A stretch of DNA of 64,000 bases from NCBI GenBank assembly GCA_965206145.1, contig CBDBIK010000005.1:496001-560000 (forward strand), written 5' to 3'. Each line of letters opens with the position of its first letter. The stretch's first letter is position 1. The position numbers and the translations under genes were made by a program. The notes beneath the pieces are model-generated. The model was given only the letters and a program-made list of their open reading frames with translations, was not told the origin of the DNA and made no database searches. This stretch comes from CBDBIK01 sp965206145. Lineage in GTDB: Bacteria; Pseudomonadota; Alphaproteobacteria; TMED109. Below are positions 34,930 through 42,972 of the stretch, piece by piece.

Positions 34930-35219
34930 TCGTGCTACGCGAAAACGGTGCAGACCGCAGGATCGAGGCTGCGGTGTCCGGCGCGGACCTTCTCGTTCTG
35001 CGCCGGCTCGCGGACCGGCCGGCGGAGGCGGTGGTATCGACTGTCGAATTGGCCAGACCTGCGGACACAAGTCCGGCCCGGATGCTGGTTCGCCTGCGCA
35101 AGCTCGAGAAGGAGTTTCTGGTCAGCAGCATATCGCTATCAGGCGGCCTGGGGGTCGGCTGGACGTTGACGAATCTCGGCCAAACAGTTGTCGGCCGAGC
35201 CGAGGAGGCCGGAGCATGA
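34926..35219 (+). CDS. Small winged-helix-like early protein
   Basis: About 97 residues. VSGADLLVLRRLADRPAEAVVSTVELARPADTSPARMLVRLRKLEKE looks like a winged helix. It starts at the ATGA overlap with the MuB-like gene. The long frame from 34596 is a shadow. No family assigned. Confidence 0.65.
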   Translation: MIVLRENGADRRIEAAVSGADLLVLRRLADRPAEAVVSTVELARPADTSPARMLVRLRKLEKEFLVSSISLSGGLGVGWTLTNLGQTVVGRAEEAGA

Positions 35220-35464
35220 GCGGCCCGCATGTCGCGGGGCCCCCGCCGGGCGCACGGATTCGTTCCTGGATCGCAGACCAGCGCCTCGAGTTCAACACTC
35301 CGACGGAGCGGGTGGAGTGGGTCGAAAAGTGTGCTGCACTGTTCGAGCTCGCCGATGAGCTGGACTCCGTCGAAGAGATCCCCGACGGCGGCCCCAGTAG
35401 GCCGCCCATCCCTGATCGGGAGCAGGTTCTTGCCTTTCGACCTTTCGACGGGAGATCCAAATGA
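35216..35464 (+). CDS. Small early phage protein, unknown
   Basis: About 82 residues with ATGA overlaps at both ends. It has an acidic central helix (ERVEWVEKCAALFELADELDSVEEI). Its presence in a gap-free overlapping gene train argues for translation. No family recognised. Confidence 0.6.
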   Translation: MSGPHVAGPPPGARIRSWIADQRLEFNTPTERVEWVEKCAALFELADELDSVEEIPDGGPSRPPIPDREQVLAFRPFDGRSK

Positions 35465-35565
35465 GCGTGACTCTTGAACGCCGCCGTCGTCGTCGCTGTC
35501 GCTGCTTCGTCGCTCGTCAGATCCGTTGGTGGCTCCGCATCACTTTGAGGAGGAGGAGCTCATGA
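35461..35565 (+). CDS. Very small arginine-rich protein
   Basis: About 34 residues, MSVTLERRRRRRCRCFVARQ then IRWWLRITLRRRSS. It overlaps the previous gene by ATGA and the Gam gene by ATGA, and contains the GAGGAGGAG site for Gam. It may bind nucleic acid or membrane, or serve only to couple translation. The overlaps are the main support. Confidence 0.5.
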   Translation: MSVTLERRRRRRCRCFVARQIRWWLRITLRRRSS

Positions 35566-36083
35566 GCGGCACAAAGATTGCCCTTGGCGAGGTCGCCGAC
35601 CTCGCCAAGACCTACGCCAGGGAGCGCGGTGCGCTCCAGGACGTGGTTGACGACATCCACGACGATCAGCGTGCGATTCTCCGAGCCCGCAAGAGGTCCC
35701 TGCAAGCAGCGGTGGTGCGCGCCTCGGCCGCGAAGGACGCGCTCCGTACCGCAATCGATGGATCGCGGGCGCTCTTTGAGAGACCTCGGACGCAGACCTG
35801 CGACGGGGTGAAGTTTGGGTTGCGAAAGTTGCCCGGGCGGATCGATCTTGGCGATGAAGCGCAGGTCATCACCCGCATCCGCAGGAAGCTACCGAACCGC
35901 GCGGACGACCTTGTAAGAGTACGCGAATCATTGGCCAAGCCAGCCCTGCGCAACCTTGATGCCCGCTCGCTCGCCGCGATCGGGGTGCAGATCGATGATG
36001 TCGCAGACGAGATCATCATCGCCGCGGCGAGCGACGATCTCGACAAGCTGGTGGCAGCTTTGCTGCCAGACGAGGAGGTCTGA
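35562..36083 (+). CDS. gam: Host-nuclease inhibitor Gam
   Basis: About 173 residues. The N-terminal helices are followed by CDGVKFGLRKLPGRIDLGDEAQVITRIRRKLP, the conserved Gam-family core. Mu Gam binds the ends of linear DNA as a Ku-like dimer and blocks host exonucleases. A strong GGAGGAGGAG site precedes the ATG at 35562. Confidence 0.9.
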   Translation: MSGTKIALGEVADLAKTYARERGALQDVVDDIHDDQRAILRARKRSLQAAVVRASAAKDALRTAIDGSRALFERPRTQTCDGVKFGLRKLPGRIDLGDEAQVITRIRRKLPNRADDLVRVRESLAKPALRNLDARSLAAIGVQIDDVADEIIIAAASDDLDKLVAALLPDEEV

Positions 36084-36085
36084 GC

Positions 36086-36358
36086 GTGAGCGGCAGCGGT
36101 CCCACCCGGGATGCCGTACTCGCTTCGCTTGCGGCGGGACGCTTCTGCTCCTCCTTGATCGCCCGCGAGCTGGGTTGCCGTGAGAGCGAGCTGCTGGGCA
36201 TCCTTTTCGCGCTTGAGCGCGATGGTCTCGTCCGCTACGTCAAGACAAAACTCGGCCCGCACTTCCTCGTTACTTGGTCAGAGGTTCCGGAGACGGGAGG
36301 GGCGGCGGCGACGCAGCCCAAGTCGGCACGCCCGCCCGAGTGGCGGCGGAAGTTCTGA
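36086..36358 (+). CDS. Small winged-helix early protein
   Basis: About 90 residues. GRFCSSLIARELGCRESELLGILFALERDGLVRYV is a clear winged-helix pattern. It overlaps the next gene by one base (TGATG). A regulator is likely, target unknown. Confidence 0.65.
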   Translation: MSGSGPTRDAVLASLAAGRFCSSLIARELGCRESELLGILFALERDGLVRYVKTKLGPHFLVTWSEVPETGGAAATQPKSARPPEWRRKF

Positions 36359-37065
36359 TGCCGGAACCGACGACCGACCCCGGGCGTGGGCGGATGATCC
36401 GGCTGGTGCACGTCGGTGCCCGCGCGCTCGGCCTCGACGACGACGCCCGCCACCACCTGCAGCTTCGCGTCACCGGGAAACGCTCGCTCACGGCGATGGA
36501 TGGCGACGATCTCCGCTCGGTGGTGGACGAAATGCGGCGGCTCGGGTTCGAGCCGCAGGCCTCTCGCGGGGAGGGGTTGCGAGATCGGCTGCCGAACGGC
36601 CCGCAGACCTCGAAATTGCGAGCACTCTGGATCTCCGCCTGGCATCTGGGCGTCATCGACGACAACTCAGACACCGCATGTGCCCGATTCGTGCGACGCC
36701 AACTCGGGATCGACTCCGCTCGCTGGGCGAGCGGCGGCAACGACATGACCAGGGTCATCGAGGCGCTGAAACTCTGGCTCGCAAGGCCCGCGAAGGAGGG
36801 CGGTGCCGGCGTCGACTGGTCACCCTACGCGTCGACGCAGGGTCCGTTCCATGCGCCGCGCGCGCGGGTGCTTGAAGCGCAGTGGCGGATCATGCACGGG
36901 CTCGGACTGGTGGAGATCGCCGACACGGGAGCACTCTCCAGCTACGCCGCCCGCGTCCTCGGGATCAGTCGGCGGGGCCTCTCCGCACTTCCTGCCGCAG
37001 ACGCCGACAAACTCATCCGCACCTTCGGCAAGAGGATCCGCACGGCGCGCAAGGAAGCGGCGTGA
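36358..37065 (+). CDS. gemA: GemA-like protein (Mu gp16, DUF1018)
   Basis: About 235 residues. IRLVHVGARALGLDDDARHHLQLRVTGKRSLTAM and LRALWISAWHLGVIDDNSD are the DUF1018/GemA patterns. In Mu, GemA alters host gene expression and supercoiling. The C-terminal 80 residues are extra compared with Mu. The next gene starts at the GTGA overlap. Confidence 0.85.
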   Translation: MPEPTTDPGRGRMIRLVHVGARALGLDDDARHHLQLRVTGKRSLTAMDGDDLRSVVDEMRRLGFEPQASRGEGLRDRLPNGPQTSKLRALWISAWHLGVIDDNSDTACARFVRRQLGIDSARWASGGNDMTRVIEALKLWLARPAKEGGAGVDWSPYASTQGPFHAPRARVLEAQWRIMHGLGLVEIADTGALSSYAARVLGISRRGLSALPAADADKLIRTFGKRIRTARKEAA

Positions 37066-37334
37066 GACACGCGGCCGACGTCGAGGAGGCGGTGCTCCGC
37101 CGCCGCCGCTGCCAGATCCACGCGGCAAGGCGCGCCGGCGAACGCGGGTTCACGGATCTCGACACCGCCGCCCTCGAGGAGAGGCTCCGGCGAATGCGGC
37201 CGGCATTCGAGCGCAACGGCCGCCGACGCCACGAAATCATCATCCGGCGCGCCCGGGAGCGGATCACCGCCGTCTACGACACCTCTCTTGATTGCCTGGT
37301 CACGGTGTACCCCCTTGAGCGGAGGAGCCGATGA
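37062..37334 (+). CDS. Small basic early protein
   Basis: About 90 residues, arginine-rich helical (LEERLRRMRPAFERNGRRRHEIIIRRARERI). GTG start and ATGA end overlap its neighbours. The longer upstream frame is a shadow of gemA. Its position between GemA and the Mor-like gene is its only context. Confidence 0.65.
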   Translation: MRHAADVEEAVLRRRRCQIHAARRAGERGFTDLDTAALEERLRRMRPAFERNGRRRHEIIIRRARERITAVYDTSLDCLVTVYPLERRSR

Positions 37335-37666
37335 CGGAGGATGTCGTCGGTCGAAACAGCATTGATCTGGACGATCTCGAAGCCATCGCCGGCATTGATG
37401 CGGCTTTGGCCTTTGTTGAGCGTCACGGGGGGCGATCGATCTACATCGCCAAGCTCAGCCAATTCCGCAACGACAACCGCCTGATCGAGGGGCGCGATGC
37501 GGCGATCCAGCTGGCCATGCAATATGGTGGGCAATCGTATTACGTGGCCCAGTCCCGGCATCGGCGCGCACACATCTATGCCAGGCGCGGCCTCGACCTT
37601 GGCGAAATCGCCCGGCGGCTAGGGACAACGCCCCGCAGCGTCCGTCGCTATCTGGCAACGACGTAA
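37331..37666 (+). CDS. mor: Mor/C-like transcriptional activator of late genes
   Basis: About 111 residues. The N-terminal dimerisation part (IAGIDAALAFVERHGGRSIYIAK and AMQYGGQSYYVAQ) and the C-terminal helix-turn-helix (LDLGEIARRLGTTPRSVRRYL) match the Mor family. Mor activates middle or late transcription by binding dyads next to sigma70. It is the last early gene, and a 17-bp dyad lies 5 bp after its stop, with an identical copy before the leftward late block. It is the best candidate regulator of both. Confidence 0.85.
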   Translation: MTEDVVGRNSIDLDDLEAIAGIDAALAFVERHGGRSIYIAKLSQFRNDNRLIEGRDAAIQLAMQYGGQSYYVAQSRHRRAHIYARRGLDLGEIARRLGTTPRSVRRYLATT

Positions 37667-37670
37667 AACA

Positions 37671-37687
37671 TGTGACACCTGTCACCT
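37671..37687 (+). promoter_or_regulatory. Late operator, rightward copy (GTGACA-N2-TGTCAC)
   Basis: TGTGACACCTGTCACCT lies 35 bp upstream of the first rightward late gene. It is the exact reverse complement of 27356-27372, so both copies have the same orientation relative to their late operon. A late activator binding site is the simplest reading. Confidence 0.75.
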
Positions 37688-37721
37688 GTTCTTGCGCGCG
37701 CGGTCGCGGCACCATCAGCTC

Positions 37722-38153
37722 ATGTCCCGTGCTGATCTCATCCGTGATGTTTCTTCCGACCACGGCACGCTCGGCGTGCTGCTGGTGGATGGCGAACCGC
37801 TTGCCCACACCATGGAGCCGCCCTGGCGCGACAACGCGCGGGGCCGGTCCTGCATCCCCGCCGGCGAGTACCGAACAGTCTGGCACCGGAGCCCCCGCTA
37901 CGGCGAGTGCTATCTGGTTACCGACGTGCCGGGTCGCAGTCACATCCTCATTCATTCCGGCAACGTCGGCGGCGACCCCGACCAGGGACTACACACCCAT
38001 ACGCAGGGCTGCGTTCTTCTTGGGCGCAGGCGCGGCGAGCTCGCGGTCCGCGATCGCCGCCAGCGCGCGGTCCTGGTGTCGCGGCCGACGTTGCGGGCTT
38101 TTACCGCGGCGATGGCAGGCGAGACCTTCAACCTTGCGGTGCAAGCCCCATGA
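37722..38153 (+). CDS. DUF5675-family protein in the lysis position
   Basis: About 143 residues. LAHTMEPPWRDNARGRSCIPAGEYRTVWHRS, followed by ILIHSGNVGGDPDQGLHTHTQGCVLLGRR, is the DUF5675 pattern. The conserved His/Cys arrangement resembles cell-wall-active LD-transpeptidase-like folds. It occupies the endolysin position before the holin-like gene. A lysis role is inferred from position only. Confidence 0.75.
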   Translation: MSRADLIRDVSSDHGTLGVLLVDGEPLAHTMEPPWRDNARGRSCIPAGEYRTVWHRSPRYGECYLVTDVPGRSHILIHSGNVGGDPDQGLHTHTQGCVLLGRRRGELAVRDRRQRAVLVSRPTLRAFTAAMAGETFNLAVQAP

Positions 38154-38217
38154 AACGGCCTTGCAAGTGCCCCGAACGGGGTCTGCAACGGGTCGGAGGA
38201 AACTGACAATCGAATCC

Positions 38218-38760
38218 GTGTTTGACATCCTCCAGTTGGTTCTCGGTGGCGGCGCGACCGGTATCCTCGGTACTCTGATCTCGCGCGGCGTTGGCCTCTT
38301 CCAGAAACGCCAAGACCTCACGCACGAACTGGCGTTGCGCGAGCTCGATCTCAGGCACATTGCCGCCGAGGCCGAGGTTGGTGCGACGCTCCGGGCACAC
38401 GAGCTTGAGAGCGATCGCATCGAGGCGGCGGCCCGCGAGCGCACCGCCGAGCACGACGCACTGCTCACATCGATCAAGGCTGACCGGGCGGCTTATGCGA
38501 CACATGGCCTCACCCCTGCCCAGAACTGGCTGATGGTGATCGTTGACTTCGTCCGCGGCCTCATGCGGCCCGCGCTCACCGTTGCCCTCGTCGCTCTTGC
38601 CTGGACGATCGTCGTGCGGACTCCGACGGGGAGCGATCCGGGTGCCGCCGGCATGGTCATCCTCTACCTCGCCATCTCCTGCGTCACGTGGTGGTTCTGC
38701 GACCGGGCTGCGGCGAAAATGGCGCAGGCGTTCCTGCCGGGCTCGAAGGGCACCGCGTGA
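38218..38760 (+). CDS. Holin-like membrane protein (3TM holin family)
   Basis: About 180 residues. A first hydrophobic Gly-rich segment is near the N-terminus, a long charged helix follows, then two C-terminal helices (ALTVALVALAWTIVV and AGMVILYLAISCVTWWF) with CDRAA after them. This matches the 3TM holin family. The start is unclear: GTG at 38218 is chosen, although GGAGG at 38196-38200 would suit a CTG at 38203. Confidence 0.7.
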   Translation: MFDILQLVLGGGATGILGTLISRGVGLFQKRQDLTHELALRELDLRHIAAEAEVGATLRAHELESDRIEAAARERTAEHDALLTSIKADRAAYATHGLTPAQNWLMVIVDFVRGLMRPALTVALVALAWTIVVRTPTGSDPGAAGMVILYLAISCVTWWFCDRAAAKMAQAFLPGSKGTA

Positions 38761-39062
38761 ACGCCGAAGTCTTCGTCGAGTGGGTGGCCCGGGCGGTTGT
38801 CGTTGCCACGGTCGGTGCTGTGACAACGCTCTTTGTGCGTCTGCGCAGGGTTGAGGCAGAGAATGCCGTCATCGAGGAGACGGTCCGCCAGATCGCGGGA
38901 AGCAACGTCGGAGAGGAACTCCACAAACTGCGTCTGTGCATCGCCGAGAGCTACGTAAGGCGCGACGACTACGTCCAGCAACTCTCGCTGATCCAGTCGA
39001 AGCTGGACTCGCTTGGAACCCTCGTCGCCCGCGTCGACGAGAGGACCAGGAACGGAGGCTAA
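38757..39062 (+). CDS. Mu gp25-like (DUF2730-type) protein
   Basis: About 101 residues: one N-terminal membrane helix (WVARAVVVATVGAVTTLF) and a coiled coil. Such proteins sit between holin and gp26-27 in Mu-like phages, perhaps as spanin or lysis accessory. GTG at 38757 overlaps the holin stop. Confidence 0.65.
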   Translation: MNAEVFVEWVARAVVVATVGAVTTLFVRLRRVEAENAVIEETVRQIAGSNVGEELHKLRLCIAESYVRRDDYVQQLSLIQSKLDSLGTLVARVDERTRNGG

Positions 39063-39065
39063 AGC

Positions 39066-39398
39066 ATGAACGAGACAGCCGAGAGGATGGAGCACACTCG
39101 CCTCGAGAGCGGACGTTGGGAGATGCTCCGTGTGATGCATGTTGCTGGCCATCTTGGCGCCACCGAAACCATGATGCTTTCCACGCTTCGCGCGATGTGG
39201 ATGCAGACCACACGGGAGTGGATCCGCGACCAGCTTGCCTACCTCGAGGACCGCAAACTCGTGAAGGTCGAGCGTCACGAGATCAAGGAATGGTGCTCCA
39301 CCCTGACCCGACACGGTGTGGACGTCGCCACCTACACCGTCGACTGCGAGCCGGGAATCTCCCGCCCGCGGAAGTACTGGGGCAGCGCGGCCTCCTGA
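39066..39398 (+). CDS. VpaChn25_0724-like phage protein (Mu gp26 position)
   Basis: About 110 residues. LRVMHVAGHLGATETMMLSTLRAMWMQTTREWIRDQLAYLEDRKLV is a winged-helix-like pattern found in Mu-like phages before the small terminase gene. Function unknown. Confidence 0.7.
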   Translation: MNETAERMEHTRLESGRWEMLRVMHVAGHLGATETMMLSTLRAMWMQTTREWIRDQLAYLEDRKLVKVERHEIKEWCSTLTRHGVDVATYTVDCEPGISRPRKYWGSAAS

Positions 39399-39399
39399 C

Positions 39400-39936
39400 A
39401 TGCCGGCGCGGTCCAAGGTCTCGACCCTGCCAGACGACGTGCGCGCGGAACTCGATCGCCGCCTCGTAGAGGGCGGCTTCGGCGGTTACGTCGAACTTTC
39501 GGAATGGCTTGCCGGTCGGGGTTGCCACGTTTCCAAATCGTCGCTCCAGCGCCACGGTGCCACCCTGGAGCGACGCATAGAACAGACCAGGATCGCGACA
39601 GAGAGTGCGCGCACCCTGGTCGAGGCGGTGCCCGACGACGCGGGCGCAATGTCGCTCGCTACGCTTCGTATGGCGCAGCAAAGGATCTTTGATCTCCTGC
39701 TTGCCGCCGAGGACGGCAGTCTCCAGGACGTCTCCCGCGCCGCACGCGCTGTGGCCGAGCTGGGCCGCGCCACGGGGAGCGTCCAGCGGGACCGCCGCGC
39801 GATCCTCGCTGAGGCTGCCGATCGGGCCGAATCTGCCGCGCTCGCCGAGAGCGAGAAGGCCGGACGGAAACTCTCACCGGCTTCACTTCGGACAATCAGA
39901 GAACAGGTCTACGGGATCGTGGGCGAGGCCGCATGA
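39400..39936 (+). CDS. Small terminase subunit-like protein (DUF3486, Mu gp27)
   Basis: About 178 residues. It begins ARSKVSTLPDDVRAELDRRLVEGGFGGYVELSEWLAGRG, the standard DUF3486 N-terminus, with a helix-turn-helix followed by long helices. It should recognise the packaging site. ATGA overlap with the large subunit gene. Confidence 0.85.
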   Translation: MPARSKVSTLPDDVRAELDRRLVEGGFGGYVELSEWLAGRGCHVSKSSLQRHGATLERRIEQTRIATESARTLVEAVPDDAGAMSLATLRMAQQRIFDLLLAAEDGSLQDVSRAARAVAELGRATGSVQRDRRAILAEAADRAESAALAESEKAGRKLSPASLRTIREQVYGIVGEAA

Positions 39937-41318
39937 GCCCTGCCGTCACGCTCCTGCCCTACCAGCAACGCTGGTTCCAGGACCGTTCGCGCTTCAAGCT
40001 CGGGCGCTGGAGCCGCCAGACCGGCAAGACCTTCACCACCACCCTTGAGATCGTTGACGACGTCCACGAGGCGATGACGCAGGGCCGGCGGGCGCGATGG
40101 ATCATTCTCTCCCGCGGCGAGCGCCAGGCGAAAGAGGCGATGCAAGGCGCCCTCATCCCCCACGCCAAGGCATACGGAGCCGCGATTCGCGAGATCGAGG
40201 GTGAGTTCGCAACCGCCGAGGGCACCACCTTCCGCGCTGTCGAGGTCGAGTTCGAGAACGGATCGCGCGTCTCCGCGTTGCCCGCCAACCCCGACACTGC
40301 GCGCGGCTTCTCTGCAAACGTCTTTCTCGATGAGTTCGCCTGGCATCAGGACGCACGGGCGATTTGGGCCGCTCTTTTCCCCGCCGTCTCCGCCGGTCAT
40401 CGCCTCGTTGTTGCCTCCACGCCGCGCGGCAAGGGCAACCGGTTCTACGAGCTCGCCACTGACAGGTCCGGCCGATGGTCGGTTCATCTCGTCACCATTC
40501 ACGATGCCGTTCGCGACGGGCTTGCGCGCGATGTCGCAGAGCTCCGTGACGCGCTTGGCGACGACCAGCTGTGGCGTCAGGAATACGAGTGCGAGTGGCT
40601 CGACGAAGCCAGCGCCTGGCTCTCCTTCGATCTGATCGATGGCTGCGAGCACGACGACGCAGGCCGGCCCGAGAGCTTCCAGGGCGGATCCGTCTACATC
40701 GGCAACGACATCGCCCGCCGCCATGACCTGTGGGTCGCCTGGGTCATCGAGATCGTGGGCGATGTCGCCTGGACGCGCGAGATCGCGACGCTTCGCGGCG
40801 CGACATTCGCCCAGCAGGACGCCGAGCTCGACCGTCTGATCGAGAACTACAACCCGGTTCGCGTCGCCATGGACCAGACCGGCATGGGCGAGAAGCCCGT
40901 CGAGGACGCGCAACACCGCCACGGCAGCATGATCGAGGGCGTCATCTTCACGGGGCCCCGCAGGCTCGCACTCGCTACCGCGCTGCGCGAACGCCTCGAG
41001 GATCGCACGATCCGCATCCCCGCCGGCGATCGTCGGCTCCGCGATGACCTCCACGCCGTCGGCAAGACGGTTGGTCCCACCGGAGCACCGCGGCTCATTG
41101 GCGGCCGTTCCGGCGACAGCCACGCTGATCGCTTCTGGGCGGCGGCCCTCGCCGCCGGTGCCGCTGCCGATGGCCTGCCTGCCTTCGAAGCGACCGTCAC
41201 CGCCCGCCGCAGCGCATGGGACGCCGAGCTTCCCATGCCCGGAACACCCCTCCACGCGATTGACCACCGGAACGGGATCGTTCGAAGCGCATTTGCCAAC
41301 GGGCTCGGGAGAAGCTGA
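39933..41318 (+). CDS. Large terminase subunit (Mu gp28-like)
   Basis: About 461 residues. The ATPase Walker A-like segment is GRWSRQTGKTFTT near residue 28 and VFLDEFAWH is the Walker B region. The C-terminal nuclease part has YIGNDIARRHD and the acidic residues of the RNase H fold. It packages phage and flanking host DNA into heads. Overlaps both neighbours. Confidence 0.9.
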   Translation: MSPAVTLLPYQQRWFQDRSRFKLGRWSRQTGKTFTTTLEIVDDVHEAMTQGRRARWIILSRGERQAKEAMQGALIPHAKAYGAAIREIEGEFATAEGTTFRAVEVEFENGSRVSALPANPDTARGFSANVFLDEFAWHQDARAIWAALFPAVSAGHRLVVASTPRGKGNRFYELATDRSGRWSVHLVTIHDAVRDGLARDVAELRDALGDDQLWRQEYECEWLDEASAWLSFDLIDGCEHDDAGRPESFQGGSVYIGNDIARRHDLWVAWVIEIVGDVAWTREIATLRGATFAQQDAELDRLIENYNPVRVAMDQTGMGEKPVEDAQHRHGSMIEGVIFTGPRRLALATALRERLEDRTIRIPAGDRRLRDDLHAVGKTVGPTGAPRLIGGRSGDSHADRFWAAALAAGAAADGLPAFEATVTARRSAWDAELPMPGTPLHAIDHRNGIVRSAFANGLGRS

Positions 41319-42811
41319 TGGACGAAGCTGCCCCCAGAAGAAAGCCCGAGTTCGACGAGATCTCCGGCCTCACCGACGTTTCCTCGATCGCCAGCTCCTA
41401 CATCGGCGAGCTCGGCCCCGACCCGCGCGTCTGGCAGCGCTACCGCCAGACCCTTGGCGACGACAGGCAGGTCCTCAAGCTCTACCGGGAAACACTTCGA
41501 GATGAACGCGCCATGGCCGCCCTCGATCAGAGGCTTGATGCCGCCGTGTCGCGGCCCTGGGACGTCGAGCCCGGCGGCGATTCCAGCTCCGCTGCCGATA
41601 CCGCCGCTGCCGATCACCTCCGGGTGCAGATCCGCGGCCTTCGATTCAATCGGATTTGCCGCCAGACGCTCTTTTCCCACCTCTGGTTCGGCTTCGCCGT
41701 CGCCGAAGTGCTTTGGGCACCCGGCGATGAGCACGTCGGCATCGCCGACATCCGCGTGCGCGCGCCCGATCGCTTCTTGTGGTCTGCCGCCTGCGATCCC
41801 CTCCTGGTGACCCGGTCCCACCCGCGCGGCGAGGAGCTGTCTGCGGCAAAGTTCGTGGTCCTTACTCGTCCCGGCGAGCACGGCGACACCCCTTATGGCC
41901 CCGGCCTCGGGCGTTGGTGCTTCTGGCCTGTGTGGTTCAAGAGGCACGGGCTGAAGTTCTGGGCTGTCGCACTTGAGCGGTTCGGATCCCCCACCGGCAT
42001 GGGGACGTATCGTCAGGGCGCCACTGAATCGGAGGTCGGCCAGCTCGTCTCCAAGCTCGAATCCCTTGCTACCGCTTCCGGCATCGCCTTGCCGGAAGGC
42101 CAGACCATCCAGCTCCTTGAGGCACGCCAACGGACCGGTGGCGACTTTGAAGCTTACTGCGGCTACCTCGACCGCATGCTCGCCACCACCATCCTCGGAC
42201 AGAGCTCGACCACCGACCAGGGACCGTGGCGAGGCACCGCCGAAGTCCAGCAAGACGTCCGCAACGAAGTCGTCGCCGCCGATTGCCGCACCCTCAACGA
42301 AGCGTTGAGCTCCTCGGTCGCGAGGTGGCTTACCGCTTGGAATTTCCCCGGAGCCGCGACGCCGAAGATCGTTCGCGACGTCGAGCCGCCCGAGAACCTT
42401 GATGCCCGTGCCGAACGCGAGGAGCGGATCGCCCGGACTTCTGGACTGCGGCCTACGCGCGAGCACATCGAAAAGACCTATGGCGGCCGCTGGGAGGAGA
42501 TACCCGTGGCAACACCTCCTGCGCCTGGCGCGCTTGAGCACGCGCTCCGGTTCGCCGCCGATGACGGCGACGCGATCTCCCGCGCCGCCGACCTCGCAGG
42601 CGACGACTGGGAGCCGCTCATGGAGCCGAACCTCCTGCCGTTGCTCGCCGCCGCCGACGCTGCTCTTGAGCGCGGCGAAAGCCTCGCCGGGTTCAGGAAC
42701 CGGATCGCACGTCTGATCGAGGAGATGGACGAAGACATCTTCGCCGGGCGGCTTCACCGCAACGCGTTCTCCGCCACGATCTCCGGAGCCGCGGACGAGA
42801 CGGAAAAATGA
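41318..42811 (+). CDS. Portal protein (DUF935, Mu gp29-like)
   Basis: About 497 residues. SIASSYIGELGPDPRVWQRYRQ, VLKLYRETLRDERAMAALDQR and LWFGFAVAEVLWAPG follow the DUF935 portal pattern, with a C-terminal segment continuing into head-joining sequence. It forms the dodecameric ring for DNA entry. Confidence 0.9.
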   Translation: MDEAAPRRKPEFDEISGLTDVSSIASSYIGELGPDPRVWQRYRQTLGDDRQVLKLYRETLRDERAMAALDQRLDAAVSRPWDVEPGGDSSSAADTAAADHLRVQIRGLRFNRICRQTLFSHLWFGFAVAEVLWAPGDEHVGIADIRVRAPDRFLWSAACDPLLVTRSHPRGEELSAAKFVVLTRPGEHGDTPYGPGLGRWCFWPVWFKRHGLKFWAVALERFGSPTGMGTYRQGATESEVGQLVSKLESLATASGIALPEGQTIQLLEARQRTGGDFEAYCGYLDRMLATTILGQSSTTDQGPWRGTAEVQQDVRNEVVAADCRTLNEALSSSVARWLTAWNFPGAATPKIVRDVEPPENLDARAEREERIARTSGLRPTREHIEKTYGGRWEEIPVATPPAPGALEHALRFAADDGDAISRAADLAGDDWEPLMEPNLLPLLAAADAALERGESLAGFRNRIARLIEEMDEDIFAGRLHRNAFSATISGAADETEK

Positions 42812-42972
42812 ACGGATTCGCCGCCTTGGGAAGTTTCCGGAGATTCCCGCCGTTCGGTCGGGTCGGCACGGCGATCCGCGTCGTCGTCACGAAGGGACCG
42901 GCCATTCCCGACAGGGACCGCGACGGAGAACGCTCCAGCGCAGGCTTCGATGACATCTTCGGGATGGCTTGA
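42808..42972 (+). CDS. Small protein between portal and F-like genes
   Basis: About 54 residues, basic start and acidic end (DRDRDGERSSAGFDDIFGMA). It overlaps the portal stop by ATGA and overlaps the next gene start. No family recognised. Overlap geometry is the only support. Confidence 0.45.
   Translation: MNGFAALGSFRRFPPFGRVGTAIRVVVTKGPAIPDRDRDGERSSAGFDDIFGMA

Noticed and set aside
39909..42757. Long minus-strand frames opposite terminase and portal genes
   Set aside because: Shadow frames of strongly supported late genes; composition lacks protein-like motifs.
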